64,000 nt of DNA from Gammaproteobacteria bacterium (GCA_022360445.1 JAKSCV010000068.1:186001-250000); one strand, 5' to 3'; shown: positions 19,628-29,359, counted from the stretch's first letter. Notes: generated from the letters alone by a model not told the origin. Program-made: numbers and translations.

Positions 19628-20689
19628 ATGAATGACTTTGTCATTGGTTATTACGCGCTCCTGATTGGCGGCTCCTGTCTGGCTGCCTACTACCAGAAAC
19701 GCACACCCTTTCTGCTACTGTTCTCGCTGACCTTAGCCTCGTTCATCATGGGGATTATCGGCGGCGAAGGCGCTCTATGGTTTGTGACCATTGTCGCTGG
19801 CATCATCGCGCTCTCGGCCGGTACCTCTTACGCATTTCGCGAGTTCCTCAGCATCGTGCTGCCGAGGGATATGGCAAGAGCGATTAGGACCGCACCACTG
19901 ACGGCAAGCTTCGGGATATTCGTGGTGATGACCTATGCCATTGCTGGTATCTTTGCACCCGTCATTGCCCCATTTGGTGAGGCCGAGGTGATTTCCTCTG
20001 CATTTGCCCCTGCCGATGAGACGATGTTGCTCGGTGCTGACCAGCTTGGGCGAGATATGTTCAGTCGTATTATCTATGGTGCCAGAAATTCCGTTGGCAT
20101 AGCATTGCTCGCCACATTCATTGCTTTCTTCATTGGTGCAATAGCCGGGCTTATGGCCGCCACTAAGGGCGGCTGGTTTGATCAGATCATGGGGCGCATT
20201 GTTGATGTGGTTATGTCGATCCCATCAATCATCTTCGCCTTGTTGCTGCTCAGTATCTTCGGTACCAGTCTCACCACGCTGGTTATTGTTATAGGCATCA
20301 TCTACGCACCTCGCGTTTTCCGTCTCGCCAGAGCGGTGGCCGGTAACATCGTCGTGATGGATTACATCGAGGCCGCCAAGCTGCGTGGCGAGGGGACCTG
20401 GTACCTGATTCGTAAGGAGATCCTGCCTAACATCACTGCTCCGCTGATTGCCGAGTTTGGCCTCGAGTTTAGCTTCGTCTTCCTGCTAGTGGCTGGTCTC
20501 TCCTTTCTTGGCCTGGGGATACAACCACCTACTGCTGATTGGGGTTCGATGGTGCGCGAGAATGCCACTCTGGTCTCTTTTGGAGAGATCACACCGTTGA
20601 TTCCTGCGGCGGCAATCGCGCTACTGACTGTGGCAGTGAACTTTGTTGTTGACTGGATGCTGTATCGCTCATCCGGGCTGAAGGAGTAA
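19628..20689 (+). CDS. ABC transporter permease, DppC type, with N-terminal extension
   Basis: 353 residues. The canonical DppC part begins near residue 79 (MARAIRTAPLTASFGIFVVMTYAIAGIFAP) and includes LGADQLGRDMFSRIIYGAR and the EAA loop YIEAAKLRGEGTWYLIRKEILPN. In front of it lie about 78 extra residues with two to three hydrophobic segments (about 8-55) that ordinary DppC proteins lack. The upstream ATG has a GAGGT Shine-Dalgarno, and no break is seen, so the long form is taken. Starts 10 bp after the DppB-type gene. Confidence 0.85.
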   Translation: MNDFVIGYYALLIGGSCLAAYYQKRTPFLLLFSLTLASFIMGIIGGEGALWFVTIVAGIIALSAGTSYAFREFLSIVLPRDMARAIRTAPLTASFGIFVVMTYAIAGIFAPVIAPFGEAEVISSAFAPADETMLLGADQLGRDMFSRIIYGARNSVGIALLATFIAFFIGAIAGLMAATKGGWFDQIMGRIVDVVMSIPSIIFALLLLSIFGTSLTTLVIVIGIIYAPRVFRLARAVAGNIVVMDYIEAAKLRGEGTWYLIRKEILPNITAPLIAEFGLEFSFVFLLVAGLSFLGLGIQPPTADWGSMVRENATLVSFGEITPLIPAAAIALLTVAVNFVVDWMLYRSSGLKE

Positions 20690-20693
20690 TATC

Positions 20694-22364
20694 ATGAGTG
20701 AGTCTGACGCAAATACAAGCAAGAAAGAGATGTTACTCGAGATCCGGGGATTGCGTATCGAAGGCTACTCCGACGAGAACTGGACGGAGATCGTTCATGG
20801 TGTCGACCTCGACTTACATCGTGGTGAGATTCTCGGGCTGATCGGTGAATCTGGCGCTGGCAAATCGACCATAGGTTTGGCCGCCATGGGATTCACTCGC
20901 GATGGCTGCCGCATTTCCGGTGGGTCGATCGATTTCGAGGGAATGGACCTGACGACCGCCAGTCCCGACGAATTGGCATCGCTGCGCGGCGCCAAGATCG
21001 CCTATGTTGCCCAATCGGCCGCAGCCTCTTTTAATCCGGCACACCGGCTGATTGACCAGCACACCGAGGCACCGGTCCACTATCGCATTAAAAAGCGTCT
21101 GGAGAGTCAGGAAGACGCTATGGAACTCTATCACAAGCTACGCCTACCCAACCCGAAGGAGATTGGCTTTCGCTACCCACACCAGGTATCCGGTGGCCAG
21201 CTGCAGCGTGCTATGACCGCGATGGCCATGGCCTGTCGTCCCGATCTGATCATTTTTGATGAACCAACCACCGCACTTGATGTGACAACACAGATCGAGG
21301 TGCTGGCGGCGATCAGGGACATCGTCGACCAGTTCAATACTGCTGCGATTTACATCACGCATGATCTGGCAGTTGTTGCGCAGATGGCTGACAAGATCAA
21401 AGTCATGCTACGTGGTGAAGAGGTGGAACAGGCAGAGACCGCCAAGATGCTGGAGGAGCCCGAGGAGGACTATACAAAGTCTCTGTGGTCTGTCCGCAGT
21501 TATAAGCGTCAACAGAAACCCCGTCCCAGTGGCACTACCCCGGTCCTCTCTGTACAGAACGTGGATGCTTCGTATGGCGAGATTCCGGTACTACAAGACG
21601 TCTCATTTGATATCTATGCTGGTATGACCGTCGCTGTTGTGGGTGAGTCTGGATCGGGCAAATCAACCACGGCACGTTGTATCACCGGGCTGCTCCCTCC
21701 CACTAGTGGCAAGGTGTTGTTCAACGGTGAAGAGCTACCGAGTGACTACAAGGCCCGCAGCAAAGACCAGCTTCGCCAAGCGCAAATGATCTACCAGATG
21801 GCTGATACAGCGCTCAACCCTAAGGTAAAGATCAGCGAAATCATCGGCCGGCCAGCCTACTTTTATCGAGGACTGCGCGGGGCGGAGTTGAAGAAACGTG
21901 TTGATGAGTTGCTCGACCTGATCGAGCTTGAACCGGCTGATTATTACAACCGCTATCCACCCGAGCTCTCCGGTGGTCAGAAACAGCGTATCGGTATCGC
22001 CAGGGCATTGGCTGCGAACCCGTCGTTCATCATATGCGACGAGGTCACTAGCGCACTCGATCAACTGGTAGCAGAGGGAATATTAAAGCTGCTCGATCGC
22101 TTGCAAAAAGAGTTTAACCTTGCCTACATGTTTATCACCCATGACTTGGCGACCGTACGCTCTATAGCAGATGAGGTCGTAGTGATGAGACAGGGCAAGA
22201 TCATTGAGCAGGGCCCGAAGAACGAGATGTTCACGCCGCCTCATCATCCTTATACCGATCTACTTTTGTCATCGGTACCAGAGATGGACCCCGAATGGCT
22301 AACAACTGTGCTTGAAGAACGTGGCGTGGATAATATTGGTGAGGGTGCTCTGAAAAAGACCTGA
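20694..22364 (+). CDS. ABC transporter ATPase, fused DppD-DppF type
   Basis: 556 residues with two complete nucleotide-binding domains. NBD1 (about 10-270): Walker [10 protein letters not shown], signature [10 protein letters not shown], Walker [16 protein letters not shown]2 (about 285-545): Walker [10 protein letters not shown], signature [10 protein letters not shown], Walker [13 protein letters not shown]. Note Val where Pro is usual in the second Walker B extension (DEV for DEP). One polypeptide therefore powers the transporter. AAGGAG precedes the start 4 bp after the permease stop. It ends the operon. Confidence 0.9.
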   Translation: MSESDANTSKKEMLLEIRGLRIEGYSDENWTEIVHGVDLDLHRGEILGLIGESGAGKSTIGLAAMGFTRDGCRISGGSIDFEGMDLTTASPDELASLRGAKIAYVAQSAAASFNPAHRLIDQHTEAPVHYRIKKRLESQEDAMELYHKLRLPNPKEIGFRYPHQVSGGQLQRAMTAMAMACRPDLIIFDEPTTALDVTTQIEVLAAIRDIVDQFNTAAIYITHDLAVVAQMADKIKVMLRGEEVEQAETAKMLEEPEEDYTKSLWSVRSYKRQQKPRPSGTTPVLSVQNVDASYGEIPVLQDVSFDIYAGMTVAVVGESGSGKSTTARCITGLLPPTSGKVLFNGEELPSDYKARSKDQLRQAQMIYQMADTALNPKVKISEIIGRPAYFYRGLRGAELKKRVDELLDLIELEPADYYNRYPPELSGGQKQRIGIARALAANPSFIICDEVTSALDQLVAEGILKLLDRLQKEFNLAYMFITHDLATVRSIADEVVVMRQGKIIEQGPKNEMFTPPHHPYTDLLLSSVPEMDPEWLTTVLEERGVDNIGEGALKKT

Positions 22365-22379
22365 TCTACCCAGGAGGCT

Positions 22380-22407
22380 CTGATAATGCTACCTTTGGCA
22401 TTATCAG
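22380..22407. terminator. perfect 10-bp inverted repeat after the ABC operon
   Basis: CTGATAATGC (22380-22389) / GCATTATCAG (22398-22407), loop of 8. It sits 16 bp after the ATPase stop and between convergent genes. No T run follows on either strand, so it is either a non-canonical terminator or a protective 3' hairpin. The remaining bases up to 22527 show nothing else. Confidence 0.45.
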
Positions 22408-22527
22408 GGCAAGAAAGCAAAAAATGCAATTTTCTGCTTCCTTCATTAAATAAATCAAGAGTTCCTTAATGGACAATATCAGTGAGCCATAGGCAGGTCT
22501 AGACTGCCCATGGCGGTCAATGAGGTG

Positions 22528-23088
22528 TTATTCCTTAATGCCTTCAATAAATAGATTTAATATGATTTCAACCGGTATGGCAGGCGCCATGTAATTCATT
22601 CCAAAATCAGTTCGGTTAATCGTCGTTGTGGCGTTATAACCGATCCGGTAGCCTCCCCATGGGTCTTTTCCTTCGCCAATTTTCGTCAGCTTGAACTCTA
22701 CAGGTTTTGTCACGCCTAACAGCGAAAGCTTACCGGTCAATAGGCCTCCGTTTTCTGTTTTCTTGAAGGCTGTTGATGCAAATTCAATCTTCGGGAACTC
22801 CTTGGCGTTGAAAAAATCTGGGCTGCGCAAATGGTCATCTCTTTTTGTGTGATTGGTATCGACACTAGCTGCGTCAATGACCATAACCGCCTGGTTGCTT
22901 GAGCCGTCTTCTTCGACAGAAAAACTGCCTTCAAATGTATTAAAACGGCCAACAAGGTGGCTGAAACCTAAGTGATTCGCAATAAATTGAACGGTTGAGT
23001 GTGCTGGGTCGATCTTGTAGTTGTCTGCATAAACAATCGACGAGGCCAGGAAAAAAATCGAAGCAACCAAAGTTTGTTTTAGTTTCAT
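22528..23088 (-). CDS. YceI-family periplasmic lipid-binding protein
   Basis: 186 residues with a cleavable signal peptide (MKLKQTLVASIFFLASSIVYA) and the YceI beta-barrel: YKIDPAHSTVQFIANHLGFSHLVGRF at the N-terminus, then HLRSPDFFNAKEFPKIEFAST and GYNATTTINRTDFGMNY. YceI proteins bind isoprenoid or other long-chain lipids in the periplasm and are often stress-induced. It is divergent from a LysR regulator, which probably controls it. Confidence 0.88.
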   Translation of the reverse strand: MKLKQTLVASIFFLASSIVYADNYKIDPAHSTVQFIANHLGFSHLVGRFNTFEGSFSVEEDGSSNQAVMVIDAASVDTNHTKRDDHLRSPDFFNAKEFPKIEFASTAFKKTENGGLLTGKLSLLGVTKPVEFKLTKIGEGKDPWGGYRIGYNATTTINRTDFGMNYMAPAIPVEIILNLFIEGIKE

Positions 23089-23174
23089 TTTTACTCTCTC
23101 GGGTGAAATTATGTTGTTTGTCTGTTTACTATATGCGATTCATCAGCTCGACAGAATATAACTTTTGGTTGAAT

Positions 23175-23199
23175 AATTATTAACTTACAGTTAATAATT
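23175..23199. promoter_or_regulatory. 25-bp palindrome, likely LysR operator
   Basis: Perfect inverted repeat with arms AATTATTAAC (23175-23184) and GTTAATAATT (23190-23199) around a 5-base spacer TTACA. It contains a T-N11-A LysR-type core (T23181 to A23193). It lies in the 115-bp divergent region between yceI and the LysR gene and ends 4 bases before the LysR ATG, where binding or the corresponding RNA hairpin would block the regulator's own translation start. Confidence 0.6.
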
Positions 23200-23203
23200 A
23201 GTG

Positions 23204-24118
23204 ATGGATAAGTTTTTGACAATGAACGTTTTTTGTCGCGTGGTAGAGTTGCAGAGTTTTAGCCGAGCAGCCAAAGTGTTTGGTATTTCTGCAGCGATGG
23301 TCAGTAAGCACATTGCAAACCTGGAGGACAATTTAAAAACTCGACTGCTTCATCGCACAACACGGCAAGTCACCCCAACATCAATTGGGATGCTTTATTA
23401 TGAGCGTTGTAAGACGATTTTATCGGAGTTAGAGGAGGCTGAGTCGTCTATTTCAGACCTGACTGGGCGTGTTTCAGGCGTACTGAAAATCTCGGCACCG
23501 ATGGACTTTGGGCGCCTATTTTTGATGCCTGTAATCTCCAAGTTTTTGGTTGAACACGCCGATGTTGGAATTGACATTACTTTTGATGACCGCCACTTGA
23601 ATCTGATTGATGAAGGGTTGGATATGACGGTACGTATCGGTCAACTCCATGACTCCAGTCTTGTGGCTAAAAAACTAGCAACCAGCCGTTTGATTGTTTG
23701 TGCCGCGCCTCATTATTTGAGCCAATACGGAGAACCTCAGAATATTCAGGCGTTGTCGAACCATAACTGCTTAAGTTATAGCTACTCACAGAAAAAAAAT
23801 GAATGGGTTTTTAATAACGGTAAAGGTAAGAGTGAATCTGTCTTAGTTTCAGGGTCTTTAACTGCTAACAATGGTATTGCTTTAAAACGTTCTGCAATTG
23901 CTGGATTAGGTGTTATTTTTCAACCCGATTTTATTGTTTCTGATGCATTGATAAAAGGAGAGCTGGTCGAAATTTTACCCGGGAGCTCTCAAGAGCTCAT
24001 GAACATCTATGGCGTTTATCCTCACCGCCGGTTTATATCCAATAAAGTACGTCGATTTTTAGAGTTTGTTGAGCACTATTTTGAGCAGTCCAATTCCAAC
24101 TTATTGATCAAGAGTTGA
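23204..24118 (+). CDS. LysR-family transcriptional regulator (CrgA-like subgroup)
   Basis: 304 residues. N-terminal winged helix-turn-helix (MDKFLTMNVFCRVVELQSFSRAAKVFGISAAMVSKHIANLE, about 1-42) and a periplasmic-binding-like effector domain (about 90-300). The ATG at 23204 gives the family's usual MDKF start; a GTG sits immediately before it. The gene is divergent from yceI with a palindrome in between, so autoregulation and control of yceI are likely. The 3' end overlaps the convergent CitE-like gene by 18 bp. Confidence 0.85.
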   Translation: MDKFLTMNVFCRVVELQSFSRAAKVFGISAAMVSKHIANLEDNLKTRLLHRTTRQVTPTSIGMLYYERCKTILSELEEAESSISDLTGRVSGVLKISAPMDFGRLFLMPVISKFLVEHADVGIDITFDDRHLNLIDEGLDMTVRIGQLHDSSLVAKKLATSRLIVCAAPHYLSQYGEPQNIQALSNHNCLSYSYSQKKNEWVFNNGKGKSESVLVSGSLTANNGIALKRSAIAGLGVIFQPDFIVSDALIKGELVEILPGSSQELMNIYGVYPHRRFISNKVRRFLEFVEHYFEQSNSNLLIKS

Positions 24119-24919
24119 AAGTCGGATAATTTGTCGGGCGCGTTCGATCACAGGTTTATCTACCATCTGCCCCTGCCAACGAATGCTGCCACTATCCGAG
24201 GCTGCATCGACAGCCGCTAGAACCCCGTGCGCCCATCCAATGTCTTCCTTGCTGGGAGAAAAGAGTTGATTGACTGTCTGAATTTGTTTGGGATGAATAC
24301 AGAGTTTGGCGGTGAAACCAAAACGCTTAGCGCGTTGAGTATCCGCTTCGAGCCGATGACTATCATCCAGTGCAACGGTAACCCCATCAACCGGTGCTTG
24401 AATGCCTGCGATTTTTGATGCAATTACTATCCGAGAGCGAGCATAAAGCAACTCTTCCTCATTTTCACTGGCCGTTGAGCCAGTATCTCCCTGAAAATCA
24501 ATGGAACCGAATGCAATGCGCGTGACTCCTTTTGTTTGTGCGATGTCATCAATTTTCCAAATTGCACGGGCGGTTTCTGCGATGGGAATAAGGTCTGCCC
24601 CTTCTGCCAACTGAGAAGAAATGGTTTCGATCGCTGTGCGATCTTCGGCCATGGGTAAAACGAGGCCACGTACACCTGGGTGTTTTGCAAAAGCACATAT
24701 ATCATCAGCATGCCAAGGACTATCACTTCCATTAACTCTGATATAGGCGGGGTGTTTCGGGCTAATCCATCCAAGAACCACATCCCGGGCGGTATCTTTA
24801 ACTGAGTCGGAAACGGCGTCTTCGAGGTCGAGTATGATGGCATCAGCCCCGGCATTCAGTGCTTTATCAAAGCGTTCGGGACGATCGCCAGGTACAAAGA
24901 GGTAAGAACGTGCTTGCAT
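24101..24919 (-). CDS. HpcH/HpaI-aldolase family CoA-ester lyase (CitE-like)
   Basis: 272 residues, TIM-barrel of the citrate-lyase beta subunit type: RSYLFVPGDRPERFDKALNAGADAIILDLEDAV at the N-terminus, and RIAFGSIDFQGD and KLCIHPKQI downstream, with acidic Mg-binding residues. Stand-alone CitE-like proteins cleave malyl-, citramalyl- or hydroxymethylglutaryl-type CoA esters. No citrate-lyase alpha or gamma subunit is nearby. Substrate not assignable. Confidence 0.8.
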   Translation of the reverse strand: MQARSYLFVPGDRPERFDKALNAGADAIILDLEDAVSDSVKDTARDVVLGWISPKHPAYIRVNGSDSPWHADDICAFAKHPGVRGLVLPMAEDRTAIETISSQLAEGADLIPIAETARAIWKIDDIAQTKGVTRIAFGSIDFQGDTGSTASENEEELLYARSRIVIASKIAGIQAPVDGVTVALDDSHRLEADTQRAKRFGFTAKLCIHPKQIQTVNQLFSPSKEDIGWAHGVLAAVDAASDSGSIRWQGQMVDKPVIERARQIIRLSTLDQ

Positions 24920-24958
24920 GTTATCTGCGCCAATAAGGTTGTATTAAAGCGCAGAAGT

Positions 24959-27097
24959 CTAAGCCATCATCGCGGTGAAGTCATAATTCATTTCGATCGT
25001 GGTTTCTTGCAAAAAATCACCTTGGACGAGATCAACGCCTAATCCCCAAAGCACAGAAAGGCTCTCTGCGTCATTAATACCAGAGGCGATTGTGGTTTGT
25101 CCAAACCGATGCGCTTTTTCTGAAATAGCCTCTATGACTTGTTGATTCTCTCTGTTTTCTGAGAGCTCTTCCATGAAAGAGGTATGGATTTTCAAGTAGT
25201 CAACCGGAACATGACGGACTAAGCGAAATGGGTTGGCTTCGGCACCAAAGTGATCAAAACAAATTTTACAATCGATCTTCCTCAATGCGCTTACAATAGC
25301 ACGCGCATGTTTGATATGTTTGAGCACGGATTCTTCACTGAATTGGAAAACGACACTGCTGGCTGGCAGTTGGAACTGTTTGAGGAGTTGTTTTATCCAG
25401 CGGAAAAGTTCTGGGTCATTCAGGGCAGCTTCTGACAATGGGATAAAAAACACCGTCAACGTCTTGTCTTGAAGTTTCTCAGTCAGTAATGAGAAGGCGC
25501 GGTAAATTACCCAGCGATCAATGCCGCGAGCCATACCTGTACGCAATGCGATGGGGGAAAAAACACTTTGTGTGACCTCTTTTCCGGGGGAGTCGGCAAG
25601 CAGTGGATTAATTTCATATCGTTCACATTCACTGTTGCTTAAACTGATGATGGGCTGGTACCGGATGATGAAGTGGTCACTTTTCAGTGCAGTGGATATC
25701 CGCTTAATCCATTGTTGGTCAAGCTGTCTTTGTGTCAACTCACCCGGTTTGGGACGATAAATGCGTGTGCTTTGTCCTTTAGCTAGAGCCTTACTTAAGG
25801 CACGTTGAGCACGTGACAGGGCGTCATGTGTTTCTTTTGTACTTTCATCAATAATGCAAACGCCGATACTGGCAGGGGTGTTCAATGGATCTTGTTCGTG
25901 ATTCACTGTTTGGTCCGCGATAATTTTCTGTAAGCTTCTTGCACGCTCGTTGATTGCTTTGTCATCTGTTGCTGGATTGATCAGCCCAATTGTGGCTTCG
26001 TCCAGAATGCAAAAAACCTCATCATCCTGTTTGGAGCTTTGTAAAGCTTCTGCAATTGCCTTAAGTAAGTTATCTTTGATTTGCAAGGGGATGTCGGCCA
26101 AGTTGCCACTGTCAAAACTTTCCAAATGAATCAAAAAAAGCGAGCAGCTGGCCGCTTTAATGTTATTGCTGGCCTGATGAATTGCTTCACTTAACACTTT
26201 CAGCAAGTGCTGTCGTGTGTATAAGCCTGTTAGTGGGTCTTTTTGCACAAGCTCCTGGATTTGGCGATTTAATTCTTTCGAATCGGCACGGTTGCGGATA
26301 ATAATTTGTGTACCCAGCTCTCCTTCAATGGTTGTTCGAGTAAACTCAATTGTACCTTTAAACTCCTCACCTGCAGTGTTTTGAAATGTCAGTGAAATCG
26401 ATTGTGTCGCTCCGTCTCCTTCACGGTGTTCACGAATAAACTGTTTTAACTTTTGGTGGTTATCCGTTGTCACCATATCCATCAAAGGCGTACCGAGAAT
26501 GTCGTCCAGCGACTGGAGCCCAAATAACTCAAGATAAGCTTGATTTGTATGAACGTGCATACCTTCTTGTACATAAGCAACAGCATCGCGAGAGCTGGAA
26601 AGCAGCGTTTGACTGCGTTTTTCACTTTCAAAATAAGCCGTTTTTAGAAGGTCATTCGCCCTCACCATACGTAGGTAATTAAATTCCCTTTTTACCGAAA
26701 GTTTTAGATGGACAAAGTCCTCTTTAAGCACGGCATCAATGGCGCCTGCGGAGAGGACTTCGCCTGCTGAAACACCTGTGTCCTCCTCCATCATGCCAAT
26801 AACCGGAATTTTTTGGCCGCTGCGCGTAATAATCTGAATGGCTTCTTGCACGGCGGTTGGCAATTCTGGGAGAGAGCATAAAGCAATATCGTATTGTTCA
26901 GCCTCGAGTTTTCCAGAAAGCTCTTGAAGCGTTTCCACACGCGTAGACTTAAGTAAAAAACCCAACTTGCGCAAGTTGCTATTGTAATGTTCAGCTTCAT
27001 TGAGCGGACCATTACTGATGATAACGAGATGTAACTGCGGTGTTTCGTTTAGTTTGTTATCAAACACGTGTTCAAATTTTCCTTGATTCTCATGCAT
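24959..27097 (-). CDS. degenerate REC-PAS-GGDEF-EAL protein, FimX-like
   Basis: About 712 residues. Layout: REC-like domain (about 20-140) without the usual phospho-Asp context, a PAS domain (about 155-270), GGDEF domain (about 285-455) and EAL domain (about 465-710). The diguanylate cyclase motif is replaced by KQDDEVF and the EAL motif region reads RYEINPLL, so both active sites are degenerate. The EAL core YQPIISL and the DHFGAEANPFRLVRHVPVDYLKI region remain. FimX-type proteins of this plan bind c-di-GMP and steer type IV pilus assembly. The ATG at 27097 is used; a GTG at 27112 is possible. Divergent from efp. Confidence 0.75.
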   Translation of the reverse strand: MHENQGKFEHVFDNKLNETPQLHLVIISNGPLNEAEHYNSNLRKLGFLLKSTRVETLQELSGKLEAEQYDIALCSLPELPTAVQEAIQIITRSGQKIPVIGMMEEDTGVSAGEVLSAGAIDAVLKEDFVHLKLSVKREFNYLRMVRANDLLKTAYFESEKRSQTLLSSSRDAVAYVQEGMHVHTNQAYLELFGLQSLDDILGTPLMDMVTTDNHQKLKQFIREHREGDGATQSISLTFQNTAGEEFKGTIEFTRTTIEGELGTQIIIRNRADSKELNRQIQELVQKDPLTGLYTRQHLLKVLSEAIHQASNNIKAASCSLFLIHLESFDSGNLADIPLQIKDNLLKAIAEALQSSKQDDEVFCILDEATIGLINPATDDKAINERARSLQKIIADQTVNHEQDPLNTPASIGVCIIDESTKETHDALSRAQRALSKALAKGQSTRIYRPKPGELTQRQLDQQWIKRISTALKSDHFIIRYQPIISLSNSECERYEINPLLADSPGKEVTQSVFSPIALRTGMARGIDRWVIYRAFSLLTEKLQDKTLTVFFIPLSEAALNDPELFRWIKQLLKQFQLPASSVVFQFSEESVLKHIKHARAIVSALRKIDCKICFDHFGAEANPFRLVRHVPVDYLKIHTSFMEELSENRENQQVIEAISEKAHRFGQTTIASGINDAESLSVLWGLGVDLVQGDFLQETTIEMNYDFTAMMA

Positions 27098-27221
27098 ATA
27101 ACTATAGCCCACTCTATAGAACTGGCTGGTGGCAGGCCCGTGACAGAGAAATCGCTATTTGGGATTGCCTGCTTTCTTTATCGGATTGCACAAGTTGCCA
27201 GTGAATACCATTAGATCACTG

Positions 27222-27227
27222 TATAAT
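27222..27227 (+). promoter_or_regulatory. -10 element of the efp promoter
   Basis: Perfect TATAAT 75 bp before efp. The nearest TTGCCA (27195-27200) is 21 bp upstream, longer than ideal, so the -35 is unclear. The position fits a housekeeping promoter for efp-epmA and the gene after it. Confidence 0.4.
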
Positions 27228-27301
27228 ACCGTTCAATCAATCCGTGTTTTTTGGATGAGTTTCTAATAATTGAGCTTTATTGACAGAAAGGATATTGGTG
27301 A

Positions 27302-27871
27302 ATGGCAACTTACAGTACAAATGAATTTAAGTCCGGGCTAAAAATCATGATAGACGGATCCCCTTGCTCAATCGTGGAAAATGAATTTGTAAAACCCGGT
27401 AAAGGACAAGCATTTAATCGAGTAAAAATTCGTAACTTAAAAACGGGCCGTGTGGTTGAGAAGACGTTTAAATCGGGTGAGTCGGTAGAAGCGGCCGATG
27501 TGCTCGATACCCAAATGGAATATTTGTACAGTGACGGTGAATTCTGGCACTTTATGGATCCTAAAACATTCGAACAAATTGCCGCAAGTAGCGAAGTTTT
27601 GGGTGATAATGCAAAATGGTTGAAAGAGCAAGACTCGTGTGAAGTGACATTGTGGAATGGTGAGCCCATCGGTGTGACACCTCCCAATTTTGTTGAACTC
27701 AAAGTTGTGGAAACCGACCCCGGTTTAAAGGGTGACACCGCCCAGGGTGGAACAAAGCCAGCAACTCTGGAAACGGGCGCTGTTGTTAAAGTCCCTCTCT
27801 TTATTGAAGAAGGCGAAATGCTAAAAGTTGATACTCGCACGGGGGAATACGTTTCGCGTGTCAAGGCATAG
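27302..27871 (+). CDS. efp: translation elongation factor P
   Basis: 189 residues, the three-domain EF-P length. The modified lysine is K34 in the loop VKPGKGQAF, matching the EpmA substrate type. EF-P enters the ribosomal E site and relieves stalling at consecutive prolines. The lysyl-transferase gene epmA follows 11 bp later, and a third gene overlaps epmA, so the modification enzymes are co-transcribed with their substrate. Confidence 0.95.
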   Translation: MATYSTNEFKSGLKIMIDGSPCSIVENEFVKPGKGQAFNRVKIRNLKTGRVVEKTFKSGESVEAADVLDTQMEYLYSDGEFWHFMDPKTFEQIAASSEVLGDNAKWLKEQDSCEVTLWNGEPIGVTPPNFVELKVVETDPGLKGDTAQGGTKPATLETGAVVKVPLFIEEGEMLKVDTRTGEYVSRVKA

Positions 27872-27882
27872 CGGAGTTAACT

Positions 27883-28854
27883 GTGAGTGTGGACTGGAAG
27901 CCTTTTGCTTCCCACGAAGTATTGCATCAGCGAGCAAACCTGCTGCAGGCGATTCGATGCTTTTTCGCAGACACAGACGTGCTGGAAGTCGAAACCCCCA
28001 TATTGTCTCGTGCGGGAACAACAGATCCACAGATTGAAAGTTTTATCACTCATCTAGCGGGTCGAGAAAAAGCACTCTACCTTCACACCTCACCTGAATT
28101 TGCAATGAAACGGCTGCTTGCAGCCGGATCACCCGACATATATCAACTTTGTAAAGTCTTCCGGCAAGGTGAGTTCGGCCGCTTTCATAATCCCGAGTTT
28201 ACCTTGCTGGAGTGGTATCGGCTGGGCTTTGATCATCACACCTTAATGAAGGAAGTGGTCGATCTACTGAAGCAGGTGGCGCCGGTTGTCACAGCGGGTG
28301 GCGAGCCACAATTTTTGAGCTACAAAGACATTTTCCTGCAGTACACAGGAATAGATCCACATCAGACAGAGATATCAGAGCTGTCCTCATTTGCCCGCCA
28401 AAAAAACATCAGCTTTCCAGCTCAAATGGCAACGGTTGATGACTGGCTTGACCTACTCATCAGCTGCTGGATTGCAATCAAGTTGCCGCAAGGCCGGTTA
28501 ACCTTTATTTATGATTATCCTGCGTCACAAGCATCGCTTGCACGACTCAGGCCGGAAGGGGATAGCTATGTTGCTGAGCGCTTTGAAGTTTACTACGGAT
28601 CACTAGAACTGGGGAATGGCTTTCATGAGCTCACAGATGCCGGTGAACAAGCAGCGCGCTTCCAGCAGGATCAGACAGCCCGTGTTTTTAACGGGCAGAA
28701 CATGATTCCAGCAGACTCACATTTACTTGAGGCCTTGTCTTTTGGGCTGCCACCGTGCGCGGGTGTGGCACTGGGGATTGATCGTCTGTTAATGCTGATT
28801 ACAGGTGCTCCTCATATTAAAGACGTTTGTACTTTTTCGATTGAAAATGCTTGA
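27883..28854 (+). CDS. epmA: EF-P-(R)-beta-lysine ligase
   Basis: 323 residues: a class II lysyl-tRNA synthetase catalytic core without the anticodon-binding domain. Motif 2 [20 protein letters not shown] and motif 3 [16 protein letters not shown] are intact. It attaches (R)-beta-lysine to K34 of EF-P. The GTG start has GGAG 7 bases before it. EpmB (lysine 2,3-aminomutase), which supplies beta-lysine, is not in the window. Confidence 0.93.
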   Translation: MSVDWKPFASHEVLHQRANLLQAIRCFFADTDVLEVETPILSRAGTTDPQIESFITHLAGREKALYLHTSPEFAMKRLLAAGSPDIYQLCKVFRQGEFGRFHNPEFTLLEWYRLGFDHHTLMKEVVDLLKQVAPVVTAGGEPQFLSYKDIFLQYTGIDPHQTEISELSSFARQKNISFPAQMATVDDWLDLLISCWIAIKLPQGRLTFIYDYPASQASLARLRPEGDSYVAERFEVYYGSLELGNGFHELTDAGEQAARFQQDQTARVFNGQNMIPADSHLLEALSFGLPPCAGVALGIDRLLMLITGAPHIKDVCTFSIENA

Positions 28855-29359
28855 AAGAAAAGAAAACGTTTTACGGGTTTCAGATATCGAAAAATCAGCT
28901 TTGGTGGTTTTGCTAGAGCGCTATGATTTAAAGTTGGAGATCGTTTCCTCAACACTCCCGATCCCCGGAAGTTACTGGGGGGATGACGAAGCTGGTTTGA
29001 TCACTAACCTTCTGTATAGCCGGCTGGAAACGCCCATTCACTCCATTCTTCATGAAGTCTGCCACTTTATCTGCATGTCTCCTAAGCGAAGAGGAACGCT
29101 GCACACCGATGCCGGTGGTTCTGATATTGAGGAAGCCGGCGTGTGTTTTTTGCAAATTCTTTTATCAGAAGAACTTCCCGGTGTAGGGCAAGCCAGAATG
29201 TTTGCAGACATGGATGCTTGGGGCTATAGCTTCCGTTTTGGCACGACAGAACGTTGGTTTTTACATGATGCCGAAGATGCCAGGGAGTGGCTATTAGCAC
29301 ACCGTGTCATCAATGATCTCGGCCAGCCCTGTGGCCTGAATATGCGTCCTGACCCATGA
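28847..29359 (+). CDS. HExxH protein of the EF-P operon, possible divergent EpmC-type hydroxylase
   Basis: 170 residues from the ATG at 28847, overlapping the epmA stop by 8 bp (translational coupling); the frame is open further upstream but that would lie inside epmA. The key motif is [17 protein letters not shown] (about 66-82), a metal-binding HExxH, followed by an EE pair (SDIEEAG) about 20 residues later. The E. coli EF-P hydroxylase EpmC (YfcM) has a similar HEISHW...KARR region and is also about 180 residues. Overall similarity looks low, so this may be a remote EpmC, or an unrelated metalloprotein linked to EF-P. Confidence 0.5.
   Translation: MLERKENVLRVSDIEKSALVVLLERYDLKLEIVSSTLPIPGSYWGDDEAGLITNLLYSRLETPIHSILHEVCHFICMSPKRRGTLHTDAGGSDIEEAGVCFLQILLSEELPGVGQARMFADMDAWGYSFRFGTTERWFLHDAEDAREWLLAHRVINDLGQPCGLNMRPDP

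Noticed and set aside
27310-27864. Long open frame antisense to efp (184 codons)
   Set aside because: It mirrors a highly conserved gene and has no motif or ribosome site; a shadow of efp.
28805-28846. Upstream extension of the HExxH gene
   Set aside because: These codons lie inside the epmA 3' end; the ATG at 28847 gives the typical overlapping coupled start.
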